A stretch of 64,000 bases of DNA from Streptomyces sp. NBC_01803 (GTDB lineage: Bacteria > Actinomycetota > Actinomycetes > Streptomycetales > Streptomycetaceae). Both the position numbers and the translations under genes were made by a program. Below, piece by piece: positions 27,515-36,620 of this stretch. Numbering within the stretch: the first letter of the stretch is position 1; every line of letters begins with the position of its first letter. The notes under the pieces are model-generated. The model was not told where the DNA came from. It did no database searches and saw nothing but the letters and a program-made list of their open reading frames with translations. The stretch lies in assembly GCF_035917415.1 (NCBI RefSeq), contig NZ_CP109073.1:4944501-5008500 (forward strand). Direction: 5' to 3'.

Positions 27515-28731
27515 CCCGTCGTGCGGCGGCGCCGGATCCACCTCGGTGTGTAGCGCTTCAGGCGCGGGAAGCGGGCGTGCTGCTCGCGGGAGTAGCGGTC
27601 CAGTTCCTCGGCGAGGCGCGTGGACCGTTTCTCCATGTCGAGTTCGTCCAGCATCCGGTCGACGTCCGCGAGCAGCGACCCGTACAACTGCCAGTGCCTC
27701 GGGTGTTCCTGGACGGTGCCGAGCAGCACCTTCGCGATGTGCTCGCGGCTCGTCCTGGCCGCGTCGAGCTCGATCGCCAGGAACGATTCCGCCTCGTCGG
27801 CCTGGGTGCTGACCTGGCTGGTGATCAGCGTGGCGAAACTGTCCACGGCGCCGGCCAGGTTGGCGAACACCTCGCGCAGCGCGGGCGCGATGTCCGGTGC
27901 GAGCAGCGGTTCGTCGCCCCGGCGCGCGGCGAGGTCGGTGAGGCTGCGGGACATCGTGCGCAGGATGACCGCGCAGACCTCCAGGGTGTCCAGGCCGGTG
28001 CGGAGCACGAGGCGCGTCATCAGTGGTTCTTTCACCCGGGGGTTGAACCGCAGGCTCTCCTCGGCCTGGATGATGGAGGCGTCGACCCGGGCGATGTCCT
28101 GATCGAGCTGCCGGGCGCGTTCGAGCTTCTTCGCGACGCGCTGCACCGGCAGCCGTTCCTCTTCGGCCTCCTCGCCGAGCTGCACGAGCAACGTGCGCAT
28201 GCGACGGGCCTGTTCCTCGATGTCGTGGCTGGCGGAGCCGACCCAGACGGGCGGGATGAAGATGATGTTGAACAGCAGTCCGACAACGGCCCCGATGATC
28301 GTCTCCACCACCCGATCGAGTGCCGTCTCCGCGATCTGGGTGACGCCGAGGACCAGCATCGCGCTGATCGCCACCTCGGGCACGAACTCGTCGACCTTGA
28401 CCAGGTGTCCGATGGCGAGGGCGGTGAGGATCAGGAGGCCGAGGCTCCACCAGCTCAGGCCGACCAGCGCGCTGAACCCCGTCGCCACCAGGACGCCGAC
28501 GACCACGGAGTTCACCCGGCGGATGCCGGTGGTGAGGGTGGCGAAGAGCGTGACCTGCACGACCAGGAGCGCGGTGAGCGGGGCGAGCAGCGGCGCGGTG
28601 ACGTCCGTGAGCCACATGGCGACGACGTAGGCGAAGGTGGCGGCGGTGGCGGAGCGGAGTGTCTGCACCACAACGGGTTCGGTGCCCCGCTTCTTGGCGA
28701 GATCGATGAGTTGCTCAGGTACATCCGGCAC
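27511..28731 (-). CDS. FUSC/aromatic-acid-exporter-family membrane protein
   Basis: 406 residues. N-terminal ~165 residues form about six membrane helices (SATAATFAYVVAMWL, LLAPLTALLVVQVTLF, SVVVGVLVATGFSAL, SLGLLILTALAIG, ISAMLVLGVTQIA, IIGAVVGLLFNIIF) as in FUSC/ArAE proteins; the remaining ~240 residues are a soluble, mostly helical domain with probable coiled coil (QRVAKKLERARQLDQDIARV). The GTG at 28731 follows GAAAGGGG. Possibly an exporter of aromatic acids by family, but the substrate is unproven. Confidence 0.82.
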   Translation of the reverse strand: MPDVPEQLIDLAKKRGTEPVVVQTLRSATAATFAYVVAMWLTDVTAPLLAPLTALLVVQVTLFATLTTGIRRVNSVVVGVLVATGFSALVGLSWWSLGLLILTALAIGHLVKVDEFVPEVAISAMLVLGVTQIAETALDRVVETIIGAVVGLLFNIIFIPPVWVGSASHDIEEQARRMRTLLVQLGEEAEEERLPVQRVAKKLERARQLDQDIARVDASIIQAEESLRFNPRVKEPLMTRLVLRTGLDTLEVCAVILRTMSRSLTDLAARRGDEPLLAPDIAPALREVFANLAGAVDSFATLITSQVSTQADEAESFLAIELDAARTSREHIAKVLLGTVQEHPRHWQLYGSLLADVDRMLDELDMEKRSTRLAEELDRYSREQHARFPRLKRYTPRWIRRRRTTG

Positions 28732-28864
28732 GCCTGCCCCTTTCGCTTCAAACGGCTCGAATCACCAAAAAGATGTCATTACCCGCCCTGATCGGAGGTG
28801 AACCGGTCCGGCCCGGTTTGTCGATTGGCTGCGGAGCACCCATCCGGGGCAGCACAATGCGTGT

Positions 28865-29983
28865 ATGAGTGATGACGAAGCGGAGTTTCTTGAGCCACAT
28901 CGCGTCATTCGGATGACGCGCTTCGACGACCCGGTGTCGGTGATCGCCGACACCGAGGCGTGGCAGGCGAGGGACGAGTACCCCGACATCCGGGCGCGCG
29001 GACCGCTGTTCGTCGCGGCCGAGCAGGAGCCGGACGGCCGGTGGCGGGTGATCACCTCGGGTGAGATCGCTCCGCAGACCAGCCGGGACATGCTGGGGCA
29101 GCGGTTCCGGGCGCGTGCCAAGGCGGCGGCGGAGGCGGACGACGAGGAGGCGCGGCGCGCCTGGATGGCCGGCGCCGAGCGGCTGGACTGGGAGAAGGTG
29201 GACGAACTCACTGTCCTCGACGCCCGGTTCAGGAACGTCCGGGCGGAGACGTACATCCGGACCGGGCCGGACGGCCCGGAGCCGCCGCGCCCCAGCGACG
29301 CGGACGCGATGCCGGTCGGCAAGGGACGGGAGGCGCCGTCCCGGACGGAGGGATTCCTGATCGATCCGGCCGCGGCGACGGGCGTCTCGGAGGGCATCCT
29401 GAAGTTCGACCTGCTCCAGTTCGTCCACGCCGTCGGCTCGGTCCCGGACGAGGTGCGGGCGGACGCGCTCCAGGCCCAGCACACGCACCCGGGCGGGGTG
29501 CTGATGGCGCCGAACTTCGCGATCGTGGAGCGGGTCGGGGACGACGGGCGCTGGCACGCGTTCTCGGTGAGCTCGGAGACGCCGCAGGCGGCCAGGGACG
29601 GGCTGGAGCTCCGCTTCGAGGGGATGCTGCCCGCCTCGCTGCACCCGCCCACCAGCAAGCGGCCGACGGGGTTCGAGGAGTGGCCGGAGGAGATCCGGAA
29701 CGGGATGGCCGCGCAGTCGGGGCTGCTGAAGCCGGGGCAGCGGCGGCTGGACCACGAGCAGCTCCGGGCGTACTCGGTGGCGGCCTGCCGGCTGGCGCGC
29801 GAACGCCTGGACGAGATCCGGGTCCTGGACCGTACGTACCGGGTGTGCCGGCTGGAGCGGCTGATCCGCGTCGGCCCGGACGGGCCGGAGCCGCCCCGGC
29901 CGAACGACTACGACCCGGAGGCGCCGGTCGAGGTGCAGACCGAGGAGGACCGGGCGCGGGGGATCGTGTACGAGGACGACTAG
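28865..29983 (+). CDS. DUF5954-like protein with internal duplication
   Basis: 372 residues, cytosolic, Arg/Glu/Pro-rich. Two halves share the pattern LDWEKVDELTVLDARFRNVR...YIRTGPDGPEPPRP (about residues 112-140) and LDEIRVLDRTYRVCRLERLIRVGPDGPEPPRP (about 318-350), and each is preceded by a similar FDDPV/QARD or FAIVERV/DGRW strand segment. I recognise it as the DUF5954 family of Streptomyces from memory. No catalytic motif is evident. Monocistronic, divergent from the FUSC gene. Confidence 0.75.
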   Translation: MSDDEAEFLEPHRVIRMTRFDDPVSVIADTEAWQARDEYPDIRARGPLFVAAEQEPDGRWRVITSGEIAPQTSRDMLGQRFRARAKAAAEADDEEARRAWMAGAERLDWEKVDELTVLDARFRNVRAETYIRTGPDGPEPPRPSDADAMPVGKGREAPSRTEGFLIDPAAATGVSEGILKFDLLQFVHAVGSVPDEVRADALQAQHTHPGGVLMAPNFAIVERVGDDGRWHAFSVSSETPQAARDGLELRFEGMLPASLHPPTSKRPTGFEEWPEEIRNGMAAQSGLLKPGQRRLDHEQLRAYSVAACRLARERLDEIRVLDRTYRVCRLERLIRVGPDGPEPPRPNDYDPEAPVEVQTEEDRARGIVYEDD

Positions 29984-30014
29984 CGGCCGGCCGGTGACCG
30001 GGCTGGTGTGCGGG

Positions 30015-30392
30015 CTAGTGACCGGTGTCGATGACGCAGAAGCGATTGCCCTCGGTGTCGGCGAGGACGACGTAGTCGGCCTCCTCGGGGTTCTCCGGGT
30101 AGAGATCCCAGTCCACGCGCTCGGCGCCGAGGGCGATCAGGCGTTCCACCTCGGCGGCCTGGTCCGCCGCGTCGCCCGCGTACAGGTCGAGATGGACGCG
30201 GGGGTGCCCCTGCACGGGCGACTCGCTCAGGCCGAGCGAGATCCCGGGACCGGGGCGGCCGTCGGCGGGCACGAGCACGGCCCAGTCGTCCTCGATCCCG
30301 TCGCGCGGCGCATAGTTGACCGCCCGGCTCCAGAACGCGGCGGCCCGCCGGACGTCGGACACACCCAGCACGATGGTTCCGATGCTCAGCAT
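30015..30392 (-). CDS. VOC-family (glyoxalase-like) protein
   Basis: 125 residues with the paired beta-alpha-beta-beta-beta modules of the vicinal oxygen chelate fold: IGTIVLGVSDVRRAAAFWSRAV at the start, HPRVHLDLYAGDAADQAAEVERL in the middle, and VVLADTEGNRFCVID at the end with a conserved Glu/Asp-Gly-Asn turn. Potential metal ligands are His (in HLDLY) and Glu (TEGN). The ATG at 30392 has no strong ribosome site. Substrate unknown. Confidence 0.85.
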   Translation of the reverse strand: MLSIGTIVLGVSDVRRAAAFWSRAVNYAPRDGIEDDWAVLVPADGRPGPGISLGLSESPVQGHPRVHLDLYAGDAADQAAEVERLIALGAERVDWDLYPENPEEADYVVLADTEGNRFCVIDTGH

Positions 30393-30426
30393 GGGTCGAT
30401 GGTAGGCGGGGTGCGAGAGTGGGGCC

Positions 30427-31104
30427 ATGAGACTGGAGGCGATCACCTGGGAGCGGCTGACCGAGGAACTGGCCGAGCGCGTCACGGGGATGCCCGCGCC
30501 GGAGGGGGGTGGCGCGTCGTGGACGCGGGTGCTGATCGATGGTGCCGCGGCGGCGCGGCCGGAGGCGCTGGCGGGGGAGTTGGCGGACGCGCTGCGGCTG
30601 CGGGGGCGCCCGGCGCTGGCGGTGGGGGCGAACGGCTTTCTGCGCGCCGCGTCGTTGCGTCTGGAGCATGGGCGGCGGGACGCGGACGCCTTCTACGACC
30701 TGTGGCTGGACACGGGCGCGCTGTGGCGGGAGGTGTTCACGCCGCTGGAGCCGGGTGGCGGTGGGCGGGTGCTGCCGGACCTGTGGGACGCGGAGCGCGA
30801 CCGGGCCACCCGGAGTCCGTATGTTCACCTCCCGGTCGGTGGCGTGCTGCTGCTGCACGGGGCGCTGCTGCTGGGGCGGTGGTTCCCGGCGGACCTCTCC
30901 GTTCATCTCAGCCTGTCGCCGGGCGCGCTCGCGCGCCGTACGCCGCCGGAGGAGCGCTGGACGCTGCCCGCCTTCGCGCGGTACGAGGAGGAGGTCGGGC
31001 CGGGGGCGGTGGCCGACGTCGTGGTGCGGGTGGACGACGCCCGGCGGCCCGCCTGGGGGACGGGCGCGGGGACGGACCCGGGGGCGGACTCGGGGGGTTC
31101 GTGA
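30427..31104 (+). CDS. Uridine-kinase-like protein with degenerate P-loop
   Basis: 225 residues resembling the NTPase fold of uridine kinases as annotated in Streptomyces: VLIDGAAAARPEALAGELAD at ~35-54, the GANGFLRAASLRLEHGRRDADAF segment, YDLWLDTGALWREVF, and a final SLSPGALARRTPPEERW lid. The usual GxxxxGK[ST] Walker A is absent: the loop reads GAAAARPE with no Lys. Either a non-hydrolysing relative or a kinase with an unusual loop. Starts 34 nt after the divergent VOC gene start. Confidence 0.7.
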   Translation: MRLEAITWERLTEELAERVTGMPAPEGGGASWTRVLIDGAAAARPEALAGELADALRLRGRPALAVGANGFLRAASLRLEHGRRDADAFYDLWLDTGALWREVFTPLEPGGGGRVLPDLWDAERDRATRSPYVHLPVGGVLLLHGALLLGRWFPADLSVHLSLSPGALARRTPPEERWTLPAFARYEEEVGPGAVADVVVRVDDARRPAWGTGAGTDPGADSGGS

Positions 31105-31198
31105 GCCCGGCCGAATCGGGCCGAACTGGTCCGTAGGGTCAGGCGCACCTGCGAGACTTGGCGCTCGCAAGGACGGTGAGCGGTGAACGGGCGGTGGC

Positions 31199-31645
31199 GT
31201 GTCGATGGATGACGTGGTCAGGCCGTATACCACAGATGAGGTGCTGCACGCGGTGGCACTGATCCAGGCGCACCTGGCGGAGGACGAAGAGGCCGTGTCG
31301 GCTCTCCAGGACGAGAGCGAGGAGAGCGCCCGGCAGTGCGCGCGGGCGATGTTCGCGCTGGCCCACGTCATCATCTTCGGGCAGGTCATCCCCGAGATGT
31401 GGGTGATAAAGGAGAACCTGGACTTCGGGCACACCAGCCACGTGCCGGAGCTGAATCTCGCCATTCACGTGCTGAAGCGGATGGAGGAGCGGATCGGGCT
31501 GGCCCATGTGCACCCGGTGGTGGGGGCGTTGTCGGCCGGGGACGTGATGGACCTGATCATCCAGTGCACGGGGACGAAGATGGAGGACGTGCCGGCCTTC
31601 CTCGACACCGTCCGGGAACGGACGCTGCGCTCTCCGGATTTCTGA
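31199..31645 (+). CDS. Conserved hypothetical acidic protein
   Basis: 148 residues, mostly helical and acidic (EVLHAVALIQAHLAEDEEAV; HVIIFGQVIPEMWVIKENLD). No known domain is recognised. GTG 31199 or ATG 31205 are both possible starts; neither has a clear ribosome site. Codon bias supports it being real. It is followed by a ~260-base stretch (31646-31905) without a gene, GC-rich and without recognisable signals. Confidence 0.65.
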   Translation: MSMDDVVRPYTTDEVLHAVALIQAHLAEDEEAVSALQDESEESARQCARAMFALAHVIIFGQVIPEMWVIKENLDFGHTSHVPELNLAIHVLKRMEERIGLAHVHPVVGALSAGDVMDLIIQCTGTKMEDVPAFLDTVRERTLRSPDF

Positions 31646-31905
31646 TCGGGCCGGATCCGGGCCCGGACCGCTCAGACGTCGGGGGCGTAGTGGCGAGGGG
31701 CGGCCCGGTGGTGGCGGGGCGGCAGGCTGCGCGCCGGGGTCTGGCCCAGGGGCGCGTCCGCCCGGACGCGCCCCTGGGCGCGGCGCCAGGCGTCGCGGGC
31801 GCGGGGCGGAAGCGGTGCTCGAAGGGCACCAGGCCCCGGCCGAGACGCCTGCCCCGCCCTCGGTCCCGTGAGCGGTGGTGTGAGCGCCAGTGTGCCGGTG
31901 GGAGG

Positions 31906-33345
31906 TCAGGCGAGCCGCCTGATCTCGCCGCGCACCCGGTAGAAGCCGCCGGGCGAGGCGTGCACGGAGTCGACCACATACCGGGCGCCCGGCAGGCGGA
32001 TGTGCCGGGGGAACTGGACGTTCCAGCCCTGGTCGTATCCCTCCGTCAGGACCCGCGTCCGCAGCCGTGCGCCGTCCTGGACGCACTCCACGATCACGCC
32101 CCCGGCGGGCGCTGCGGCGACCGCAGTGACCGTCTCCACCGCCGTCACCGGGGTGTAGGTGGGCAGCGCCGCCGCCGACTTGACGTCCACGGTGGCCGGC
32201 AGCGACCCGGCCTGGGCCGCCCCGATGGCCGCCTCGCTCGCGTCCACGCAGGCCAGCGAGCCGTCCGTGGTCACGAGGTACAGCTTCTCGTTCAGATACT
32301 GCATCGACAGCGCCGAGCCGCCGCCCGTGCCCAGCTTCCACAGCCGGGTGCCGTCCTGCGCGAAGCAGTAGACCGAGGAGGCGGAGTCGCCCGCGAACAC
32401 ATACCGGCCGCCGGGGGCCGTCGCGCACGAGTACACCACCGAGTCGCAGGCGTACGTCGCCTCCACCCGCCCGGTCGACTTGGCCAGGCGCTGCACCACG
32501 CGGCGGTCCGTGCCCGCGTACACCGCGTCGTCCTCCTGCCAGCCGAACAGCACCGCGCCCCGCGTCGGCGTGTGCCACAACTCCCGGCCGCCGTCCGGCG
32601 CGTAGGCCGTCACGCCCCGGCCGTGGCCGTGGTAGACCGCGTGGCCGTCACGCCGCACCATCCAGGCGTGGTCCCCGGTGCTGCGCCGCGACCACTGGAA
32701 CTCGTCCTCGTGGTCGATCACGGTCAGTCCGCCGCTGCGATCCGCCACGTTCAGCACGCCGTCGTGGATGTCCAGCCAGAAGATGTCGACATCGGCGGCT
32801 ATCTCATAGGCGGCGAACGGGAGCTTGGACGACATGTCGTACACCGTGCCGTCGTCGCACCCGGCGTAGATCCAGAAGTCGTCCGCCACCAGGCACTTCA
32901 CCCCGTCCGGCAGCCGGTACCTGGCCAGCACCTCGCCGTCGTGGGCCAGCGTGTAGACGTCGCCGTTCTGATTCCCCACCCACGCGCGGTCCTCGTCGAC
33001 GTGGATGCCGAACGCGGAGGCGCCCGTGCGGAACCGCCACAGCACCGGTGCCACCGCCCGCGCGGTGGACGGCGCGGACGTCACCTGGCGCCGCGTCACC
33101 GACCGCGCCGCGCGCTGCCCCTGAACGGCCGGGGCGTACCCCTTCCTGACCTTCTCGTCGATCTTCCGCTCGGCGGCGGCGTGTGCCTTCTCGCGGGTCG
33201 CGAACATCGTCGTCTTCAACTGCCCGCCCGATCCGATGCGTCCGTAACGCACCGAGACCGCCGTGCCGTTCACCGACACCTCGTAGAACTTGTGCGCACT
33301 GCCGCCGTCCTCGGACAGCTCCAGATACGTCATGGACTCGGGCAC
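31906..33345 (-). CDS. WGR-domain protein with PQQ-like beta-propeller
   Basis: 479 residues. Residues ~5-75 form a WGR domain (KFYEVSVNGTAVSVRYGRIG, then the helix EKAHAAAERKIDEKVRKGY); a ~25-residue basic linker leads to a propeller of about seven blades from ~100 to the end (WVGNQNGDVYTLAHDGEVLA, VYCFAQDGTRLWKLG, ACVDASEAAIG). WGR domains bind DNA ends or nucleoprotein in PARP and related bacterial proteins; the propeller may be a sensor or scaffold. The GTG at 33345 has GAAGGAG 8 nt upstream, better than the ATG 12 nt later. It is transcribed from a DNA-damage-type promoter divergent from that of mazF. Confidence 0.85.
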   Translation of the reverse strand: MPESMTYLELSEDGGSAHKFYEVSVNGTAVSVRYGRIGSGGQLKTTMFATREKAHAAAERKIDEKVRKGYAPAVQGQRAARSVTRRQVTSAPSTARAVAPVLWRFRTGASAFGIHVDEDRAWVGNQNGDVYTLAHDGEVLARYRLPDGVKCLVADDFWIYAGCDDGTVYDMSSKLPFAAYEIAADVDIFWLDIHDGVLNVADRSGGLTVIDHEDEFQWSRRSTGDHAWMVRRDGHAVYHGHGRGVTAYAPDGGRELWHTPTRGAVLFGWQEDDAVYAGTDRRVVQRLAKSTGRVEATYACDSVVYSCATAPGGRYVFAGDSASSVYCFAQDGTRLWKLGTGGGSALSMQYLNEKLYLVTTDGSLACVDASEAAIGAAQAGSLPATVDVKSAAALPTYTPVTAVETVTAVAAAPAGGVIVECVQDGARLRTRVLTEGYDQGWNVQFPRHIRLPGARYVVDSVHASPGGFYRVRGEIRRLA

Positions 33346-33382
33346 GGCGAAGCTCCTTCTCCCACTGGGTCAACTGTGCGTA

Positions 33383-33405
33383 ACGTTAAGGGCTGCCACT
33401 GACAG
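33383..33405 (-). promoter_or_regulatory. PafBC-type DNA-damage promoter of the WGR gene
   Basis: On the minus strand CTGTCAGTG (33405-33397), an 8-base spacer and TAACGT (33388-33383). Agrees with TTGTCRGTG-N8-TANNNT except for the first base. Predicted transcription start is about 33375, giving a 30-nt leader with a ribosome site before the GTG at 33345. Confidence 0.75.
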
Positions 33406-33418
33406 TCCGCCCGGAGCG

Positions 33419-33441
33419 CTGTCAGTGCCCGGCGATAGCGT
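33419..33441 (+). promoter_or_regulatory. PafBC-type DNA-damage promoter of mazF and the exonuclease
   Basis: CTGTCAGTG at 33419-33427, 8-base spacer, TAGCGT at 33436-33441. The ATG of the MazF gene begins 7 nt after the hexamer, so the transcript is probably leaderless. It is back to back with the divergent WGR promoter, 13 bases between the two upstream elements. Confidence 0.8.
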
Positions 33442-33448
33442 GTTCGTC

Positions 33449-33898
33449 ATGGAGCGCATCGAGACAGCCGAGATCCCCGGCCGGGCGGGCCCGGCCGCCA
33501 CCACAGAGGTCCGGCCGCGCGAGGTGGGACCCGTCCTCATGAAGTACGCGCCCGATCCGGACGGCGATCCGGACCCCGGCGAGATCGTCTGGACCTGGGT
33601 GCCCTACGAGGAGAACGACGGGCGGGGCAAGGACCGGCCGGTCCTCGTCGTCGCTCGCGAGGAGGCGTGCGGCACGGTCCTCGCCGTCCAGCTCTCCAGC
33701 CGGGACCGGGACGGCGACGCCGAGTGGCTGCCGCTCGGCTCGGGCCCCTGGGACCGCGCCGGACGGGACTCGTGGGTGGATCTGGAGCGTGTCCTGCGGG
33801 TGCGCCCGGGCGGCATGCGGCGCGAGGCGTGCGCGCTGGACCGCGCGCGGTTCAACCGCGTGGTGCACAGCCTCCAGGCCCGGCACGGCTGGCGCTGA
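33449..33898 (+). CDS. PemK/MazF-family protein (possible mRNA interferase), no antitoxin adjacent
   Basis: 149 residues. After a ~25-residue N-terminal extension the MazF/PemK barrel follows: GEIVWTWVPYEENDGRGKDRPVLVV (start of the barrel, with the conserved KDRPVLV), VLAVQLSSRD, and the terminal helix RFNRVVHSLQARHGW. Family members cleave RNA. No antitoxin-sized gene lies upstream, because the promoter is immediately adjacent. The start is fixed by the leaderless promoter geometry. The exonuclease gene begins 4 nt after its stop, so both are one transcription unit under DNA-damage control. Confidence 0.85.
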   Translation: MERIETAEIPGRAGPAATTEVRPREVGPVLMKYAPDPDGDPDPGEIVWTWVPYEENDGRGKDRPVLVVAREEACGTVLAVQLSSRDRDGDAEWLPLGSGPWDRAGRDSWVDLERVLRVRPGGMRREACALDRARFNRVVHSLQARHGWR

Positions 33899-33902
33899 GC
33901 CC

Positions 33903-35387
33903 ATGCCGCACGCCATACCCGCCGCCATACCCACCGGCCTGGTGGCCGACCGCTTCGTCGTGCTCGACTGCGAGACGACGGGATTCAACCCCGAGCGCGG
34001 CGACCGCATGGTGTCCCTCGCCCTGGTGACCGTCGAGCGCGGTGTCATCACCGAGCGCTGGACCAGCCTGGTCGACCCGGGACGCGACACCGGCCCGGTC
34101 CACATCCACGGCATCACCAACGCGGAGGCCGCCGCCGCTCCGCGCTTCGCCACCCTCGTCCCGGAGATCCTCCGCAGGCTGGACGGCGCCGTGCTGGTCG
34201 CGCACAACGTCGGCTTCGACCTCCGTTTCCTCGCGATGGAGCTGGAGCTGGCCGGCACCGGTCGGCTCCCGGCGACCGCGCTGGACACGCTGCGCCTGGC
34301 CCGGCGCTTCCTGCCCGAGCTGGACAACCACCGGCTGACCACCTGCGTCGCCGCGCTCGGCATCCCGCACCGCGCCCACCGCGCCGACTCCGACGCCGAG
34401 GTCACCGCCGTGCTGCTCACCGAGCTGCTGCGCCGTGCCGCCGAGGACGGCCACACGGACCTGACCCGGCTCAGCGCCCCGGCCGAGGACGTGCTGCGCG
34501 AGGAGCGCCGCAAGCGGGTGCGCTGCGACGCGGACACCGACGGCGTCGCCGCCGGTCACCGGGCCGCGCACCTGGTCATCGCGGGGTGGCGGGGCGGCAC
34601 GGCCGGGTGGCTCGCCGCGCTGGAGACCCTGCGCGCGGAGGGCTGCCCGGAGGCGGGGCGGCTGTGGGGGTGGTTCGGTGGCATGCTGTGCGGCGAGACG
34701 TCGGTCTTCGGCCCGCCCCGCCCGGACCTGGCCCGCGACGTGCTGCTGACCGGCCTGGCGCTCCAGCTCGTCGGCCCCGGCCCGGCGCACCGCGAGGACG
34801 TGGGGCAGATCGTGACGCAGCTGGCCACGCTGGACCGGGGCACCCGGACCCCCGCCCACCTCCTCGGCCTCTATCCGGACTCCGCCGCCGCCATCGCCGC
34901 CCTGCCCGCCTGCGCCGGCTGCTGGTCCTGCGACGCGCTCGGCCTGTGCGACACGGGCAGCGCGGGCGGTGCGCTCGTCTCCCACTACGGCGCGGCCACC
35001 CCGCACGCCGACGAGCTGGCCGGGCACCTTCCGCTGCTGGCCGCCGCCGGGGAGGCCGCCGCGCTGGGGCGCGGCGCCCGCTACGCCGGGCAGGTGTGGG
35101 AGCGGCGGGGCCGGGTGGAGGAGGCCGTTCGGCTCTGGCACTGGGCCCTGGACCACGGCGCCCGCGACCCGGTGATCTTCAACCGCCTGTCGATGCACCA
35201 CGAGCGCCGCCGCCAGGACCACGCCACGGCCCTGGCCCTGTGCGAGCAGGCCCTCGCCACCCGCCCCGCCGCCGGGACGTCCCACGCCACATGGACCGCG
35301 ATCACCCGCCGCGCCGCCCGCTGCCGCCGCCATCTGGCGGCACGTGCGGTGGGTGCCTCCTCTTCTCCCGAGGCCGGGCACGCCTAA
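33903..35387 (+). CDS. DEDDh-family 3'-5' exonuclease with long C-terminal region
   Basis: 494 residues. Residues ~15-185 are a DnaQ-like exonuclease with all key residues: [17 protein letters not shown] (D, E), [12 protein letters not shown] (D), and [10 protein letters not shown] (H and D of ExoIII). The remaining ~300 residues have no recognised nuclease motif; they include a Cys-containing stretch ([13 protein letters not shown]) and helical repeats towards the end ([20 protein letters not shown], then [11 protein letters not shown]) resembling TPR units. Cotranscribed with mazF. Probably processes DNA or RNA ends during damage; substrate not visible. Confidence 0.88.
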   Translation: MPHAIPAAIPTGLVADRFVVLDCETTGFNPERGDRMVSLALVTVERGVITERWTSLVDPGRDTGPVHIHGITNAEAAAAPRFATLVPEILRRLDGAVLVAHNVGFDLRFLAMELELAGTGRLPATALDTLRLARRFLPELDNHRLTTCVAALGIPHRAHRADSDAEVTAVLLTELLRRAAEDGHTDLTRLSAPAEDVLREERRKRVRCDADTDGVAAGHRAAHLVIAGWRGGTAGWLAALETLRAEGCPEAGRLWGWFGGMLCGETSVFGPPRPDLARDVLLTGLALQLVGPGPAHREDVGQIVTQLATLDRGTRTPAHLLGLYPDSAAAIAALPACAGCWSCDALGLCDTGSAGGALVSHYGAATPHADELAGHLPLLAAAGEAAALGRGARYAGQVWERRGRVEEAVRLWHWALDHGARDPVIFNRLSMHHERRRQDHATALALCEQALATRPAAGTSHATWTAITRRAARCRRHLAARAVGASSSPEAGHA

Positions 35388-35451
35388 GGTGATCATGGTC
35401 CGCGCGGAGCGGGCCGGCGTGCGAGACAGCAAGACGCAGAGGAGGCCCGCG

Positions 35452-36249
35452 GTGGCGGAGGCCGGGACGGTTCTGGAGGACATGCCGCTGGACTGGCGGC
35501 GGGCGCTGGCGATCGTGGCGCATCCCGACGATCTGGAGTACGGCGCCGCCGCCGCGATCGCGGAGTGGACGGACGCGGGGCGTGAGGTCGCGTATCTCCT
35601 GGTCACCAGGGGAGAGGCCGGGATCGACACCCTCCCGCCCGGGGAGAGCGCCCGGGTCAGGGAAGCCGAGCAGATCGCCGGCGCGGCCGTCGTCGGCGTG
35701 CGCTCCGTGGAGTTCCTCGATCACCCGGACGGCGTGATCGAGGAGGGCGTCGCGCTCCGCCGCGACCTGGCCGCCGCCATCAGGGCGCACCGGCCCGAGC
35801 TGCTGATCACGCTCAACCACCGCGACACCTGGGGCGGCGGCCGGATCTGGAACACCCCGGACCACCGGATCGTGGGCCGGGCCGTCCTGGACGCGGCGGG
35901 GGACGCGGGTAACCGCTGGATCTTTCCCGAGCAGCTCCGGGGCGGGGGCCGGGGCGGAGACGGGGCCGGAGACGGGGCCGGAGACGGGGCCGGGGGCCTG
36001 GAGCCTTGGGGCGGCGTGCGGTGGGTCGCGGTGGCGGGCTCGCCGGAGGCGACCCACGCCCAGGCCGTCGGCGAGGACGCCATGGCCCGCGCGGTCGCGT
36101 CGCTGGCCGAGCACCGGGCCTATCTCTCCGTGCTCACCGACCAGGAGCCCGCCGCGTACGCCACGGAGCTGCACACCGGCATGGCGGACGCCGTCGCGGC
36201 CCGGTTCGGCGGGCGCCGAGGGATCGCCTTCGAGCTTTATCCGCGCTGA
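35452..36249 (+). CDS. PIG-L family deacetylase
   Basis: 265 residues with [16 protein letters not shown] (zinc ligands H, D, D), EYGAA.., FLDHPDG and the later [19 protein letters not shown]. The family includes the mycothiol deacetylase MshB and mycothiol S-conjugate amidase Mca and other N-acetyl-glucosaminyl deacetylases. The GTG at 35452 has GAGGAGG six nt upstream, better than the ATG at 35395. It contains a Gly/Ala/Asp-rich insertion around residue 165-180 encoded by a 12-bp repeat (about 35940-35995). A terminator follows at 36326. Confidence 0.88.
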   Translation: MAEAGTVLEDMPLDWRRALAIVAHPDDLEYGAAAAIAEWTDAGREVAYLLVTRGEAGIDTLPPGESARVREAEQIAGAAVVGVRSVEFLDHPDGVIEEGVALRRDLAAAIRAHRPELLITLNHRDTWGGGRIWNTPDHRIVGRAVLDAAGDAGNRWIFPEQLRGGGRGGDGAGDGAGDGAGGLEPWGGVRWVAVAGSPEATHAQAVGEDAMARAVASLAEHRAYLSVLTDQEPAAYATELHTGMADAVAARFGGRRGIAFELYPR

Positions 36250-36325
36250 AAAAGGGATCCGGAAGTGGCGCTCACCACAGCACCGAGAGGGCCTACTAGG
36301 CGTCTTAGGATCCGAATGTGACAAA

Positions 36326-36349
36326 GGGCCGGGACTTTCGTCCCGGCCC
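36326..36349. terminator. Terminator hairpin after the PIG-L gene
   Basis: Perfect 10-bp stem (GGGCCGGGAC/GTCCCGGCCC) with a TTTC loop, 76 nt after the stop codon. Confidence 0.85.
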
Positions 36350-36620
36350 GCCGGGAATTCTGGCGGGGGAGTCGGCCGACTTCCGGGCCTCGGCATGAAT
36401 GCGCAGGTCGAAGCGGTGCAGGTGGGAGGCGGTGGCAGGCGCGGCGCCGGGGAGGCGTGAATAGCGGTCCGTCGGCGCGGTGTGGAGGGAATTTTTTCCT
36501 TAGTTTTCGCTACGGACTCGCTTAGTAATGGCGGTGCTTGTCGTGGGCGCATCGGGCGGTTATCAATGAACTCGTCCGGCCGGATGGTCGGATTTCCCCG
36601 AGAGTCAGAGGTTCTCCCCC
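36350..36620. other. Upstream region of the M23 peptidase gene
   Basis: About 270 bases without a gene. Bases ~36488-36535 are A/T-rich for this genome (GGAATTTTTTCCTTAGTTTT), a likely promoter core. I looked for a cyclic-di-AMP riboswitch of the type found before other Streptomyces cell-wall hydrolase genes and did not recognise its conserved segments. Confidence 0.4.

Noticed and set aside
33449..33898. Classical MazEF toxin-antitoxin pair
   Set aside because: No antitoxin-sized gene lies next to the MazF-like gene; the promoter directly precedes its start and an exonuclease follows.
36350..36620. Cyclic-di-AMP (ydaO) riboswitch before the M23 peptidase gene
   Set aside because: The conserved core segments of that riboswitch could not be recognised by eye; a covariance-model search would decide.
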